This document shows, one piece after another, positions 1-7,081 of a stretch of DNA of 64,000 bases. How positions within the stretch are numbered: the stretch's first letter is position 1; each line of letters begins with the position of its first letter. The position numbers and the translations under genes were made by a program. The notes under the pieces are model-generated. The model saw only the letters and a list, made by a program, of their open reading frames with translations, was not told the DNA's origin and did not search any database. Source of the DNA: Gemmatimonadota bacterium (lineage in GTDB: Bacteria; Gemmatimonadota; Gemmatimonadetes; Gemmatimonadales; GWC2-71-9); assembly GCA_016713785.1 (NCBI GenBank), contig JADJOM010000002.1, positions 689,147-753,146 of the forward strand. The letters are read 5' to 3'.

Positions 1-221
1 GCCACGAGCTCGATGGGGCGGCCGTTGATGCCCCCCGCCGCGTTGATCTGTTCCACGGCGAGGGTGGCGGCCCGCAGCATGGGGGCGCCGACGGAATCGG
101 TGAACGGGCCCGCGAGCCCGATACGGACCGGCGCGTTGCCCTGGGTGCAGGCGGCCGTGGTGGCGGCACACGCCAGCGCGACGGTGGAGGGAAGGAGAAA
201 CCGCCGCCAGGCAACGATCAC
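1..221 (-). CDS. ABC transporter substrate-binding lipoprotein, branched-chain amino acid type (5' end only)
   Basis: Seen: the first 73 codons of a minus-strand gene that runs off the left edge of the window. It starts at GTG 221 behind a GGAG ribosome site about 8 nt upstream. A signal peptide ends in a lipobox-like TAAC, so the mature protein probably begins with a lipidated Cys near residue 25. The mature part opens with RIGLAGPFTDSVG and continues with an AVEQINAAGGINGRPIEL-type stretch, the hallmark start of type I periplasmic binding proteins (Peripla_BP_6, LivJ family). Known of the family: they capture amino acids or other small organic ligands for an ABC importer. The ligand cannot be told from this fragment, and the permease genes, if linked, lie outside the window. 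Confidence 0.85.
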   Translation of the reverse strand, partial: MIVAWRRFLLPSTVALACAATTAACTQGNAPVRIGLAGPFTDSVGAPMLRAATLAVEQINAAGGINGRPIELV

Positions 222-305
222 GGTCGACTCCGGAGGGGGGGATGGCCCGCCCGTACGCTAGCGGAGGCTCCGACGCGCGGCAATCCCGCCACGCTACCTT
301 TGGGC

Positions 306-590
306 ATGCCCGAATGGACCCGACGGCCGGCGGCGGCGCAGTTCGACCTGCACGGCCAGAGCGTGCTCGACGCGGCGCGCAGCGCGGAGCAGTTCCTGCG
401 CGCGCAGGCGCGGGCCCGCCGGGGCGCCGTGGTGCGCCTCATCACCGGCCGCGGCCGCGCCGGTGGGGGTGCGCCGGTGCGCACCCGCGTGCGCACGCTG
501 CTGCGCCGGCTGCGGGACGGCGGCGAGGTGGTGCGGGACTACGTGCTGGAGGAAGGCGAGGGCAGCTTCCTGGTGCGCCTCACGGACTGA
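306..590 (+). CDS. Smr-domain protein (small MutS-related)
   Basis: A protein of about 94 residues that is almost entirely one Smr domain. The DLHG motif sits at residues 14-17 and the glycine-rich TGRGRAGGG loop at about 49-57; both are diagnostic of the family. Known of the family: Smr domains bind DNA or RNA and are often nicking endonucleases, as in the MutS2 C-terminus and YdaL. A free-standing version of this size suggests a small nuclease with unknown target. ATG 306 is preferred to the upstream TTG 300. TACCTT just upstream resembles a -10 element. The gene converges on the next one, overlapping it by 11 nt. Confidence 0.85.
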   Translation: MPEWTRRPAAAQFDLHGQSVLDAARSAEQFLRAQARARRGAVVRLITGRGRAGGGAPVRTRVRTLLRRLRDGGEVVRDYVLEEGEGSFLVRLTD

Positions 591-1143
591 CGCCGGCGGC
601 GGCGGGTGGAGCCGGCGGCGGTGCCGGGGCCGCCGCGCGGGCCCGACCCCAGCCATCGAGCACCCGGCCGTCGATCAGGCTCACCGAGGCGACCGTCCGG
701 CCCCGCTCGATCCGCCAGGTGAGCCGCAGCATCCGCCCCTGCCGAACCCACTGCAGCATCCACTGGCTGCCCTGCACCCGGGCCCCGACCACGCCGTAGG
801 CCCCCTCGAGGGTCCGCTTCCACTCCTCCAGTTCCGCGCCGGTGATGCTGCCCGAGAGGGTGAGGACGCCGGCCGCGCTGTCCACCGCGGACAGCCACAA
901 TTCCACCGCGGTCCCCGAGCCGGGGGCGAACACGGTGCCGCGGCACTCGTGCACCGCGCGATCCCGGCGGGACCGGTCACAGCGCAGGCCGCGCCCTCCC
1001 AGCGCCCGCACCTGGTGCGCGGCCGGGGTGAGTCGCGTTCCGGCCTCGAAGCCGAGGAAGGCGAGGGGTGGCAACGGGGTGTCCTGCCCGGCGAGGGTGC
1101 ACGGGAGGCACAGCGTGAGGAACAGCGCGAGGGATCGGGTCAC
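580..1143 (-). CDS. Secreted protein of unknown function
   Basis: 187 residues with a clear N-terminal signal peptide (hydrophobic LALFLTLCLPCTLAG, cleavage probably after AGQ). The mature part has two cysteines around residues 55-67 that could form a disulfide, several predicted beta-strands, and an Ala/Pro-rich tail. No known family is recognised. GTG 1143 is chosen because the signal peptide begins there and because GATACT lies 7 nt upstream, matching the leaderless promoter pattern seen at other genes in the window. Its 3' end overlaps the convergent Smr gene. Confidence 0.7.
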   Translation of the reverse strand: MTRSLALFLTLCLPCTLAGQDTPLPPLAFLGFEAGTRLTPAAHQVRALGGRGLRCDRSRRDRAVHECRGTVFAPGSGTAVELWLSAVDSAAGVLTLSGSITGAELEEWKRTLEGAYGVVGARVQGSQWMLQWVRQGRMLRLTWRIERGRTVASVSLIDGRVLDGWGRARAAAPAPPPAPPAAAGVSP

Positions 1144-1273
1144 GCCCGGTAGTATCGCGCCCCGGCGCCCGGAGGTGAAGCCAGGGGGGAAGGACGACGG
1201 CCCAGGCGCGGACGGGTCTGGCCCGTCCAGCCGCCGGGGCCGGCGTGTGCGTCAGGGTAGCCGCGAGCGGCGC

Positions 1274-1474
1274 TCAGGCCTTGCGGACGTTCGCCGCCTG
1301 CAGGCCCTTCGGGCCCTCCACGATGTCGAATTCCACCTGGTCGCCCTCGGCCAGAGAGCGGAAGCCGTCCATCGCGATGGCGGTATGGTGCACGAAGACG
1401 TCCTTGCCGCCATCCTGAGCGATGAAGCCGAAGCCCTTCGCATCATTGAACCACTTCACGGTACCCTTCGCCAT
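1274..1474 (-). CDS. Cold-shock domain protein (CspA family)
   Basis: 66 residues, the standard length for a single cold-shock domain. RNP1-type KGFGFI and RNP2-type DVFVHH motifs are both present, after the usual start MAKGTVKWFND. Known of the family: these proteins bind single-stranded RNA/DNA and act as RNA chaperones or antiterminators, sometimes constitutively. ATG 1474 is chosen over a longer frame because the family always begins here and a GAGGT ribosome site lies just upstream. The 257 nt to the next divergent gene hold no ORF and probably contain its promoter and leader; I see no defined element there. Confidence 0.95.
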   Translation of the reverse strand: MAKGTVKWFNDAKGFGFIAQDGGKDVFVHHTAIAMDGFRSLAEGDQVEFDIVEGPKGLQAANVRKA

Positions 1475-1731
1475 TGCTTCTACCTCGGATGTGGGAGCTC
1501 GCCGGCTCCGGAAAACCCCCGGCCCGAATGGTCGGGGCAAGACAGGATCAGGGCGGCGCTGACCGGTGGGACGTCGCGCGGCTGTTAGGGGAGTGCGATG
1601 CGGGGTGCTGCGGCCATGGCGATAAGGTTCAGCCCGTCCCGGAAGTTGTCAAGAAGGTGGCCGGCGCCGCTGGCCGGCGACCGGGGCAGGCCCTAGTTTG
1701 ACGCGACGGACCCCTCTTCCAGGACCCACAC

Positions 1732-3738
1732 ATGCTTGCCTCGCTCCTGCTCGTGCTGCTGCCGCAGCAGCCCGCTCCCCCGCCCCCCCCCGCCGCGCCG
1801 CGGCCTACGGCATCCCCGATCGCGCGGGCGGCGATCCAGCCCGCCGAGGCCGCGGTGCTGGTCGGCGATACCCTCCGGCTCAAGGTGGTGGCCTACGACT
1901 CCGCCGGGCAGGTCTTCCCCGGCACGACCGCCACCTGGTTCGCCACGGGCGGGATGTTCGAAGGCTCGGTGGACGGCGACGGCCTCGTCACGGCCGGCGC
2001 GGTCGGCACCGTCACGGTGTCGGCGCTGGTGCGGCCGGCGGGTGGCGGCCGGGCCACCACGGCCATCGGACGGGTGACGATCCTGCCGCAGCCGGCGGCC
2101 AGGCTGAGCGTCACGCCGCTGCCCACCCGGTTGTATGTGGGGCAGTCGCTGGCGCTCACCGCCACGCCCTATGCCGCCAACGACGACCGGCGCTACGACG
2201 AGGTGCTGTGGAGCAGCGACCGCGGCACCGTGGTGGCGGTGGGACGGGAGGGTCGCCTCACGGCCCGCGCGGCGGGGCAGGCGACCATCACCGCCACGGC
2301 GGGCCGCGCCAGCCGGAGCTTCCGGGTGACGGTGCTCCCCAACCCGGTCACCCAGGTGAGCCTGGAGCCCGCCGAGGTCCGGGTGCGGGCCGGCGACGTG
2401 GTGCGCTTTGCCTTCACGGCGCGGGGGGGGGGCCGGACCATCGCCGACGCGCTCCCGGAGTGGTCGCTCGCGCCGGGCCACGGGATCATCGACGAGGATG
2501 GCGCCTTCGTGGCCGACCTGCCGGGGACCTACCGGGTGCTCGCCAGCTTCGCGGGTCGCAGCGCGGAGGCGGTGGTCAGCGTGGCCCCGCGCGACGTGCG
2601 GCGCCCGACCAGCATCGCGGGCCGGCTCCCCATCAAGGGCACCGCCGCGGAGTTCTGGCTGCACCCCGATGGCAAACACGGCTACCTGACCACCCTCGGC
2701 GACCGGTTCTACGCCGTGAACCTCGCCGACCCCACCAAGCCGCAGATCACCGACTCGGTGATGGTGGACGCCCGGGTGATCAACGACCTGATGACCACCG
2801 AGGACGGCCGCTTCGGCGTGGTGACGCGGGAGGGCGCCTCGAGCCGGAAGAACGGCATCGTGGTGCTCTCGTTCGAGGATCCCGCGCACCCGAAGGCCAT
2901 CGCGGAGTTCACCGAGACGGTCAGCGGTGGGGTGCACTCCACGTTCATCTACCGCGGCTACGTCTACCTCACCGACGATGCCACCGGCTCGATGCGGGTG
3001 ATCGACCTGCGAGATCCCTACCAGCCCCGGCAGGTGGCGCGGTGGGAGACGCCGCGGACCGCCGCCGGCCGGATGCTGCACGACATCGACGTGCAGGACG
3101 GCCTCGCCTACCTCTCCTACTGGAACGACGGGCTGGTCGTGCTCGACGTCGGCAACGGGATGAAGGGCGGGAGCCCGGAGCGGCCGGTGCTGGTCACCCA
3201 GGTCAAGTACGACCTCCCGGCCCTCTACCGCGAGGTGGAGGCGGTGGGCGGCCCGGGCTTCATCCGCGGCACGCACACGGCGTGGCGGAGCGGCCGGTAC
3301 GTCTTCGTCGGGGACGAGGTATTTGCGGCCAGGCCCGCGGCCACCGGCTACGCGCCGGGCGGCGTCATCGGGCTCGGCCGCGCGTACGGGCGGCTGCACG
3401 TCATCGACCTGCAGGACCTGGCGAATCCGCGCATCGTGGCGTGGTACGAGCCCAAGGATGGCGGGACGCACAACGTGTGGGTGGCCGGCGACACGCTGTA
3501 CCTGGGCGACTACCAGGGCGGGCTGCGGGTGCTCGACGTGTCGGGGGAGCTCCGGGGGGACCTGCTGCGACAGGGGCGGGAAATCGCCCACGTGCACACC
3601 GGGGACAAGCTGGGGGCCACGCCCAACGTCGCCAACGCCTGGGGGGCGATCTACCGCGACGGCTACATCTACGTGCCCGACATGAACTCCGGGCTCTGGG
3701 TGGTGAAGGTGGAGGGCAAGAGCGCGCTGACGCCCTAG
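1732..3738 (+). CDS. Ig-like (Big_2) plus LVIVD-repeat beta-propeller secreted protein
   Basis: 668 residues. A short hydrophobic N-terminus is followed by a proline run, then three bacterial Ig-like domains (roughly residues 35-285, with typical W-x(5,8)-G and G-x-A/VT-I strands), then an LVIVD beta-propeller (about 300-665). Recurrent blades of the type VYLxD...MRVIDL, AYLSYWNDGLVVLDV and LYLGDYQGGLRVLDV are visible. Known of the family: LVIVD proteins are extracytoplasmic propellers of unknown substrate, often surface-attached. No catalytic residues can be assigned. The gene appears monocistronic and is followed by a GC-rich inverted repeat. Confidence 0.85.
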   Translation: MLASLLLVLLPQQPAPPPPPAAPRPTASPIARAAIQPAEAAVLVGDTLRLKVVAYDSAGQVFPGTTATWFATGGMFEGSVDGDGLVTAGAVGTVTVSALVRPAGGGRATTAIGRVTILPQPAARLSVTPLPTRLYVGQSLALTATPYAANDDRRYDEVLWSSDRGTVVAVGREGRLTARAAGQATITATAGRASRSFRVTVLPNPVTQVSLEPAEVRVRAGDVVRFAFTARGGGRTIADALPEWSLAPGHGIIDEDGAFVADLPGTYRVLASFAGRSAEAVVSVAPRDVRRPTSIAGRLPIKGTAAEFWLHPDGKHGYLTTLGDRFYAVNLADPTKPQITDSVMVDARVINDLMTTEDGRFGVVTREGASSRKNGIVVLSFEDPAHPKAIAEFTETVSGGVHSTFIYRGYVYLTDDATGSMRVIDLRDPYQPRQVARWETPRTAAGRMLHDIDVQDGLAYLSYWNDGLVVLDVGNGMKGGSPERPVLVTQVKYDLPALYREVEAVGGPGFIRGTHTAWRSGRYVFVGDEVFAARPAATGYAPGGVIGLGRAYGRLHVIDLQDLANPRIVAWYEPKDGGTHNVWVAGDTLYLGDYQGGLRVLDVSGELRGDLLRQGREIAHVHTGDKLGATPNVANAWGAIYRDGYIYVPDMNSGLWVVKVEGKSALTP

Positions 3739-3755
3739 CGACGGCCCGGTCCCGT

Positions 3756-3785
3756 GGCGGAGGGGGGGCACCGCCCCGCTCCGCC
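3756..3785 (+). terminator. GC-rich inverted repeat after the LVIVD gene
   Basis: GGCGGAG and CTCCGCC arms, extended inward by G-rich/C-rich pairing, form a long hairpin 18 nt after the stop codon. No T-run follows, so termination efficiency is uncertain. Confidence 0.45.
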
Positions 3786-3826
3786 CGGGGGCCGGCGCCG
3801 ACCGCCCAATCCCCGCCCCGCCGATG

Positions 3827-3832
3827 TAGATT
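3827..3832 (+). promoter_or_regulatory. -10 element of a probable leaderless promoter
   Basis: TAGATT lies exactly 8 nt before ATG 3841, which would place the transcription start at or next to the start codon. No ribosome site is present. The same arrangement recurs at other genes in the window. Confidence 0.5.
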
Positions 3833-3840
3833 TCCGCCCC

Positions 3841-4452
3841 ATGACCATCCCGCAGACCCTCACCATCCGGAGCTTCGGCGACCGGGCGGAGGCGTTGTCG
3901 CACTTCATCCTGCGCGCCGGCGAGGCGCCGCGGCTGGTGGCGTTCGACGATACCATCGGGTGCCCGATGGACATCGCGCTGGCGGCGCTGGAATGGACCA
4001 AGGCCACCGGGGTGCTCCCGGATGACGACATGATCCACGCCGCCCGGCTCACCGGGGAGACCGCCGCCGCGGTCATCGAGCGCAAGGTCGAGGGCCGGCG
4101 GCAGTACATCTACCTCGGCCCCCGGCTCGACGCGCCGCCGATGGACGTGTTCGAAGGCAAGGTGCTGTTCGACGAGCCCGGGGTGAAGGCCGTGGAGTTC
4201 TCCCAGCGCGCCCACGCGCTGGCGCACTTCCTCCGGGCCACCAGCGGCTCCGGCGCCCTGCTGGCCCTGCTGGGCCGACGGGCGCCGGAGGTGCGGCACC
4301 TGCGGCGCTGGCTCGGCCCCATCCTGGGGGAGCTCGACGGGCCGCGCACGCTGGTGGGCGGGTGGTTTGCCGCCAGCGCGGCCGGCGGCCTCCTGGCCAC
4401 GAGTGACGGCGAGCCCAACTACCGCTACATCGAAGTCGGACTGGAATCGTGA
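3841..4452 (+). CDS. Conserved hypothetical protein
   Basis: 203 residues, no signal peptide or membrane segment. The N-terminal half (to about residue 105) looks like a compact alpha/beta fold. The C-terminal half is helical and ends in a conserved-looking YRYIEVGLES. I recognise no family or motif. ATG 3841 is used because the upstream extension is GC-rich low-complexity sequence and a TAGATT -10 sits 8 nt upstream. The stop codon overlaps the next gene's GTG (GTGA), so the two are probably co-translated. Confidence 0.65.
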   Translation: MTIPQTLTIRSFGDRAEALSHFILRAGEAPRLVAFDDTIGCPMDIALAALEWTKATGVLPDDDMIHAARLTGETAAAVIERKVEGRRQYIYLGPRLDAPPMDVFEGKVLFDEPGVKAVEFSQRAHALAHFLRATSGSGALLALLGRRAPEVRHLRRWLGPILGELDGPRTLVGGWFAASAAGGLLATSDGEPNYRYIEVGLES

Positions 4453-5030
4453 AATCCCTTCGCCTGCTGACCCTGGCGCTGACCTGCGCCCTCCTGCCTG
4501 GCCGGCTCGCCGGGCAGGCCGTGCTGGATGACCCCACCCTGGACTCGGTGCAGACCGTCCTGCGGGACGCGCTCTATCGGCTTCGGGATACCCTGACCCT
4601 GGTCGATGCCGCGACCGCGCGCATTGCGCGCGACCTCCGGGCCACCAGCGACCCGGTGCTTCGCTCCCGGGCCCGGGCGGTGGCGGACCGCTGCAGCGCC
4701 GCCGTGCGCATGGTGCCCGTGACCCGGGAGACCCTGAGCACCCATCCACGTCCGGCCCCCGATCCGCGGCGGGTCCGGGAAGGAATGGACCGCGCCCTGG
4801 TCACCCTGGAGGCTGAACTCAAGGGGTGTGTGACCGAGTTCACCCGGCTGAGCGAGCACGGGCAGGAGGCGGAGCTGCGCGGGTACGGGATCGGGCGCGG
4901 CACAAAGGTGCGCACCGCCGTGCGTGCCTTCCAGCCGGCGGCCGAGAGCTACTTCGGCTCCGCCCTCGGGATCCGGTACCGTCCGAAGACCGACGGCAGC
5001 ATCCCGACCCCCTCCGCCACCGGCAGCTGA
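4449..5030 (+). CDS. Secreted helical protein of unknown function
   Basis: 193 residues with a typical signal peptide (hydrophobic core LLTLALTCALLPG, cleavage near LAGQ). The mature region is predicted mostly helical and has two Cys (about residues 81 and 123). The stop of the preceding gene and this GTG share a GTGA overlap, so translation is coupled. No family is recognised. The gene is followed by a gene-free stretch with regulatory and ncRNA-like features. Confidence 0.65.
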   Translation: MKSLRLLTLALTCALLPGRLAGQAVLDDPTLDSVQTVLRDALYRLRDTLTLVDAATARIARDLRATSDPVLRSRARAVADRCSAAVRMVPVTRETLSTHPRPAPDPRRVREGMDRALVTLEAELKGCVTEFTRLSEHGQEAELRGYGIGRGTKVRTAVRAFQPAAESYFGSALGIRYRPKTDGSIPTPSATGS

Positions 5031-5032
5031 AG

Positions 5033-5120
5033 TTTTCCACCCCCTCCCGGCGTGTGGATACACAATTCCACATGCCGTGGAGAGACGCTGCAGGTGTGGG
5101 TCCCGCCGCAGGTTAGGTTT
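5033..5120. promoter_or_regulatory. Cluster of DnaA-box-like sites with a TGTGGA/TCCACA dyad
   Basis: Four close variants of TTATCCACA lie in under 90 bp: TTTTCCACC, GTATCCACA (on the minus strand), AATTCCACA and GTTTCCACA. Two of them form the dyad TGTGGA-N8-TCCACA at 5053-5072. This could be a DnaA-responsive control region, or simply an operator for the downstream transcript. No dnaA, dnaN or AT-rich unwinding element is visible nearby, so an origin is not supported. Confidence 0.3.
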
Positions 5121-5168
5121 CCACAATCCAGGCACATCGAGTGACGTAACCCGAAGAAAGATAGGCGC

Positions 5169-5196
5169 TTGCACGCTTTCTCCACGCGCCTATCTT
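5169..5196 (+). promoter_or_regulatory. Sigma70-type promoter for a candidate ncRNA
   Basis: TTGCAC (5169-5174), a 16-bp spacer, then TATCTT (5191-5196). The promoter lies inside a perfect 11-bp inverted repeat (5158-5168 with 5186-5196), so the -10 and the region just upstream of the -35 are the two arms of a palindrome. That is an unusual design and may be an operator. Confidence 0.55.
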
Positions 5197-5202
5197 AGCC
5201 AG

Positions 5203-5620
5203 ACCGCCAGCAGAGATGTGATCGGACCCCCGGTCCGGTTGGCAGCTGCGGGCGAGTCTGGGCGGGAATTCAGGGGAGATCACCGACGTCGGCAAGGGCT
5301 GCGGTGGTCCGGGATCCTGGTGATCACGCCGGCCCAGGCGGGTGAGGCCAGTCGCGCGCCTCATCCACCCCGATCTGGCGCCTCGGGGTGCAGTGCGAAG
5401 GGTTGGTCCGCGACCCGACCCGACTCGCAGCGCTCGCGTTGTCGAACCAGGCAGGATGGCCATCCTGTCCGGGGATCAGTGGCAAGGGCCCCTGTCACCC
5501 ACCCACCGGCGTACCAGCTGGTGGCGGTGGCGCGGAGAAGAACGGGTGCCGCAAGGCTCCGCCCCCTGTCCGTCGACGTGGAAAGCGGCCGCCGGGCCCC
5601 CGAGCCCGGTGGCCGTTTTC
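5203..5620 (+). ncRNA. Candidate structured non-coding RNA of about 420 nt
   Basis: Between a good promoter (5169-5196) and a strong intrinsic terminator (5586-5620) there is no convincing ORF, but there are many local stems. CGGACC/GGTCCG lies at 5223-5237, GATCACC/GGTGATC at 5278-5325, CCCCGA/TCGGGG at 5368-5388, and the 16-bp palindrome CAGGATGGCCATCCTG at 5452-5467. I checked by eye for signatures of RNase P RNA, tmRNA, SRP RNA and 6S RNA and did not find them. The start is inferred from the -10 position. Function unknown. Confidence 0.45.
5586..5620 (+). terminator. Intrinsic terminator of the candidate ncRNA
   Basis: A 12-bp stem (CGGCCGCCGGGC with GCCCGGTGGCCG, one G-U pair) and a 6-nt loop, followed at once by TTTTC. 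It is one of the clearest Rho-independent terminators in the window. Confidence 0.8.
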
Positions 5621-5632
5621 GTTGTGTCCTAC

Positions 5633-5660
5633 TTGACGCCACCCCACCTTGGACGATAAG
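5633..5660 (+). promoter_or_regulatory. Promoter of the 63-residue membrane protein
   Basis: TTGACG (5633-5638), a 16-bp spacer and GATAAG (5655-5660). ATG 5669 follows after 8 nt, so the mRNA is probably leaderless. The -35 starts only 13 nt after the preceding terminator's T-run. Confidence 0.55.
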
Positions 5661-5668
5661 GTTTCTTC

Positions 5669-5860
5669 ATGGTGGAAGGACCGGGAACGCTCGTGGCGGC
5701 GGTCGCGTCGCTGCAGGAATGGCCGGGTGGCGGTTGTGCCCTTGGCTTCTGCCCGACGTCCCTGCGCCGTGACTTCCCCCCGGGGCTGGCGTTCCTCGCG
5801 CTGGGGCTGGTGAGCTGGTGGACGGGCGCCCTGGTGCGGCAGGCCAGACGCAAGAGCTGA
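5669..5860 (+). CDS. Small membrane protein (63 aa), unknown function
   Basis: 63 residues with one convincing membrane segment near the C-terminus (GLAFLALGLVSWWTGALV) followed by a basic tail RQARRKS, which predicts a cytoplasmic C-terminus. No family is recognised. Evidence that it is real: its own promoter ends 8 nt before the ATG, and the stop codon runs straight into a perfect terminator palindrome. Against: no ribosome site, and the N-terminal half is compositionally plain. It may be a stress-type microprotein. Confidence 0.5.
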   Translation: MVEGPGTLVAAVASLQEWPGGGCALGFCPTSLRRDFPPGLAFLALGLVSWWTGALVRQARRKS

Positions 5861-5885
5861 ACGGGCGACCCGCGGGTCGCCCGTT
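5860..5885. terminator. Bidirectional terminator palindrome
   Basis: A 12-bp perfect stem (AACGGGCGACCC and its complement) separated by GC, lying between the convergent 63-aa gene and the exoribonuclease gene. On each strand it ends in a short T-pair only. Confidence 0.6.
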
Positions 5886-5922
5886 CGGGCAAATGCCAGT
5901 GTGTCAGGCAATCGGGACTAAA

Positions 5923-6924
5923 TTAGTCCCCGATGCTGGGTGATGGATCGGGTGCGCCCCAGTCGCTCTCGGCGCGCCAGACCCGGCGGCGGTCGAGTTG
6001 CCAGATGGTCCGGGTGCTCACCGGCTGGTCGTCCGGGAAGTTCTCGGGGTCGTCGAGGGCCTCGTCCATGCTGGCCGTCTTGGCACTCGCGTTGTCGGCG
6101 TAGTGGATGATTTCGGCCTCGAGGGTCATGGGCACCACCGGCGCCCCGAACTCGAGCTTGCCATGGTGGGACAGCACCAGGTGCTGCAGCAGCAGGAGTT
6201 CGGCCTCGGTGCAGGGCATCGGCTGCGCCGCCCGGACCCGGCGATCGAGCTGGAAGGCGCCGAGGACCACGTGCCCGATCACGGCGCCGGGCACGGTCAT
6301 CTCGAAGGAGCCGTCCCAGGTGTAGCTGTCGAGCTTGCCGATGTCGTGCAGCAGCACGCCGGCGAGCACCAGGTCGGCGTCGGCATGCGGATAGAGGCGG
6401 GCGGTGGCCAGCCCGATGTGGGCCACCTCCACGGTGTGCTTGAGCAGGCCACCCAGGGCGGCGTGGTGGCCGGCGGTGCTGGCGGGGCATTGCTCGTAGC
6501 GGGCGCGGAAGTCGGGGTCGTCGTAGAACAGGGCCAGGGTGCGGGCCAGGCGGGGCCCGGCGACCCGGGCCCGCCAGTCGTCGAGGCGCTTCCACCAGCG
6601 CCCGACCTCCCCGATGGAGGGCATCAGGGCGCGCCAGTCCACCTGGTCGCGCGGCAGGACACGGATGGAGTCGACGGCGAGCTGGCGACGGTCCCGGTAG
6701 CTGGACACGGTGCCGATGACTTGGACCACGGCGCCGCGGGTGATGCCGGCGATCCTGGCGGCATCGGTGGGCCAGAAGGGCGCGGTCTGCAGGCGCCCGG
6801 ACGCGTTGCCCAGCGTCAGCAGGGTGTGGGGGTGGTCGCCGGTGCGGTGTTCCACGTCCACCACGAGCAGGGGATCCTGCAGGCGGGCGCCGACGGGCAG
6901 GGTGGGGAGATCGGGGTGGGGCAT
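5923..6924 (-). CDS. YhaM-like 3'-5' exoribonuclease (OB fold plus HD domain)
   Basis: 333 residues. The N-terminal ~95 residues form an OB-type nucleic-acid binding domain (VVDVEHRT...LTLGNASG). Then comes an HD domain with HTVEVA (metal-binding His), the paired LLHDIGK, a later LSHHGKLEFG, and AEIIHYADNASAK. Known of the family: YhaM/CBF1 proteins degrade single-stranded RNA or DNA from the 3' end in a metal-dependent way. ATG 6924 is preferred to longer frames because the OB fold starts there, with a GGAGG 11 nt upstream and a TATGTT-like -10 before it. The TAA stop sits inside a palindrome (5914-5930). Confidence 0.85.
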   Translation of the reverse strand: MPHPDLPTLPVGARLQDPLLVVDVEHRTGDHPHTLLTLGNASGRLQTAPFWPTDAARIAGITRGAVVQVIGTVSSYRDRRQLAVDSIRVLPRDQVDWRALMPSIGEVGRWWKRLDDWRARVAGPRLARTLALFYDDPDFRARYEQCPASTAGHHAALGGLLKHTVEVAHIGLATARLYPHADADLVLAGVLLHDIGKLDSYTWDGSFEMTVPGAVIGHVVLGAFQLDRRVRAAQPMPCTEAELLLLQHLVLSHHGKLEFGAPVVPMTLEAEIIHYADNASAKTASMDEALDDPENFPDDQPVSTRTIWQLDRRRVWRAESDWGAPDPSPSIGD

Positions 6925-7081
6925 GACAGGGGTGGCCTCCGTTGGGGCCAAAACATAGGGACGGGAGGGGGCGGTGTCAGCCCACGGACCGCCTGGGTCC
7001 CCCGTCACCAGGGCCGGCAGCGTACCGCGTAACAGGGCGCCGACACGGCTCATCAGAAGCGGAAGCGCCTGGCCGGAGAAC

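Noticed and set aside
1693..4749. Very long minus-strand open frame opposite the LVIVD and following genes
   Set aside because: It spans several real plus-strand genes and is rich in His, Arg, Pro and Gly. Such frames are by-products of GC-rich codon usage on the opposite strand; no motif supports it.
5033..5200. Chromosome replication origin
   Set aside because: DnaA-box-like sites are present, but there is no dnaA/dnaN/rpmH neighbourhood and no AT-rich unwinding region.
5203..5620. Identity of the candidate ncRNA as RNase P RNA, tmRNA, SRP RNA or 6S RNA
   Set aside because: Key conserved strings (GAGGAAAGUC, a tRNA-like 3' end with CCA, the SRP GGAAG loop) were looked for and not seen.
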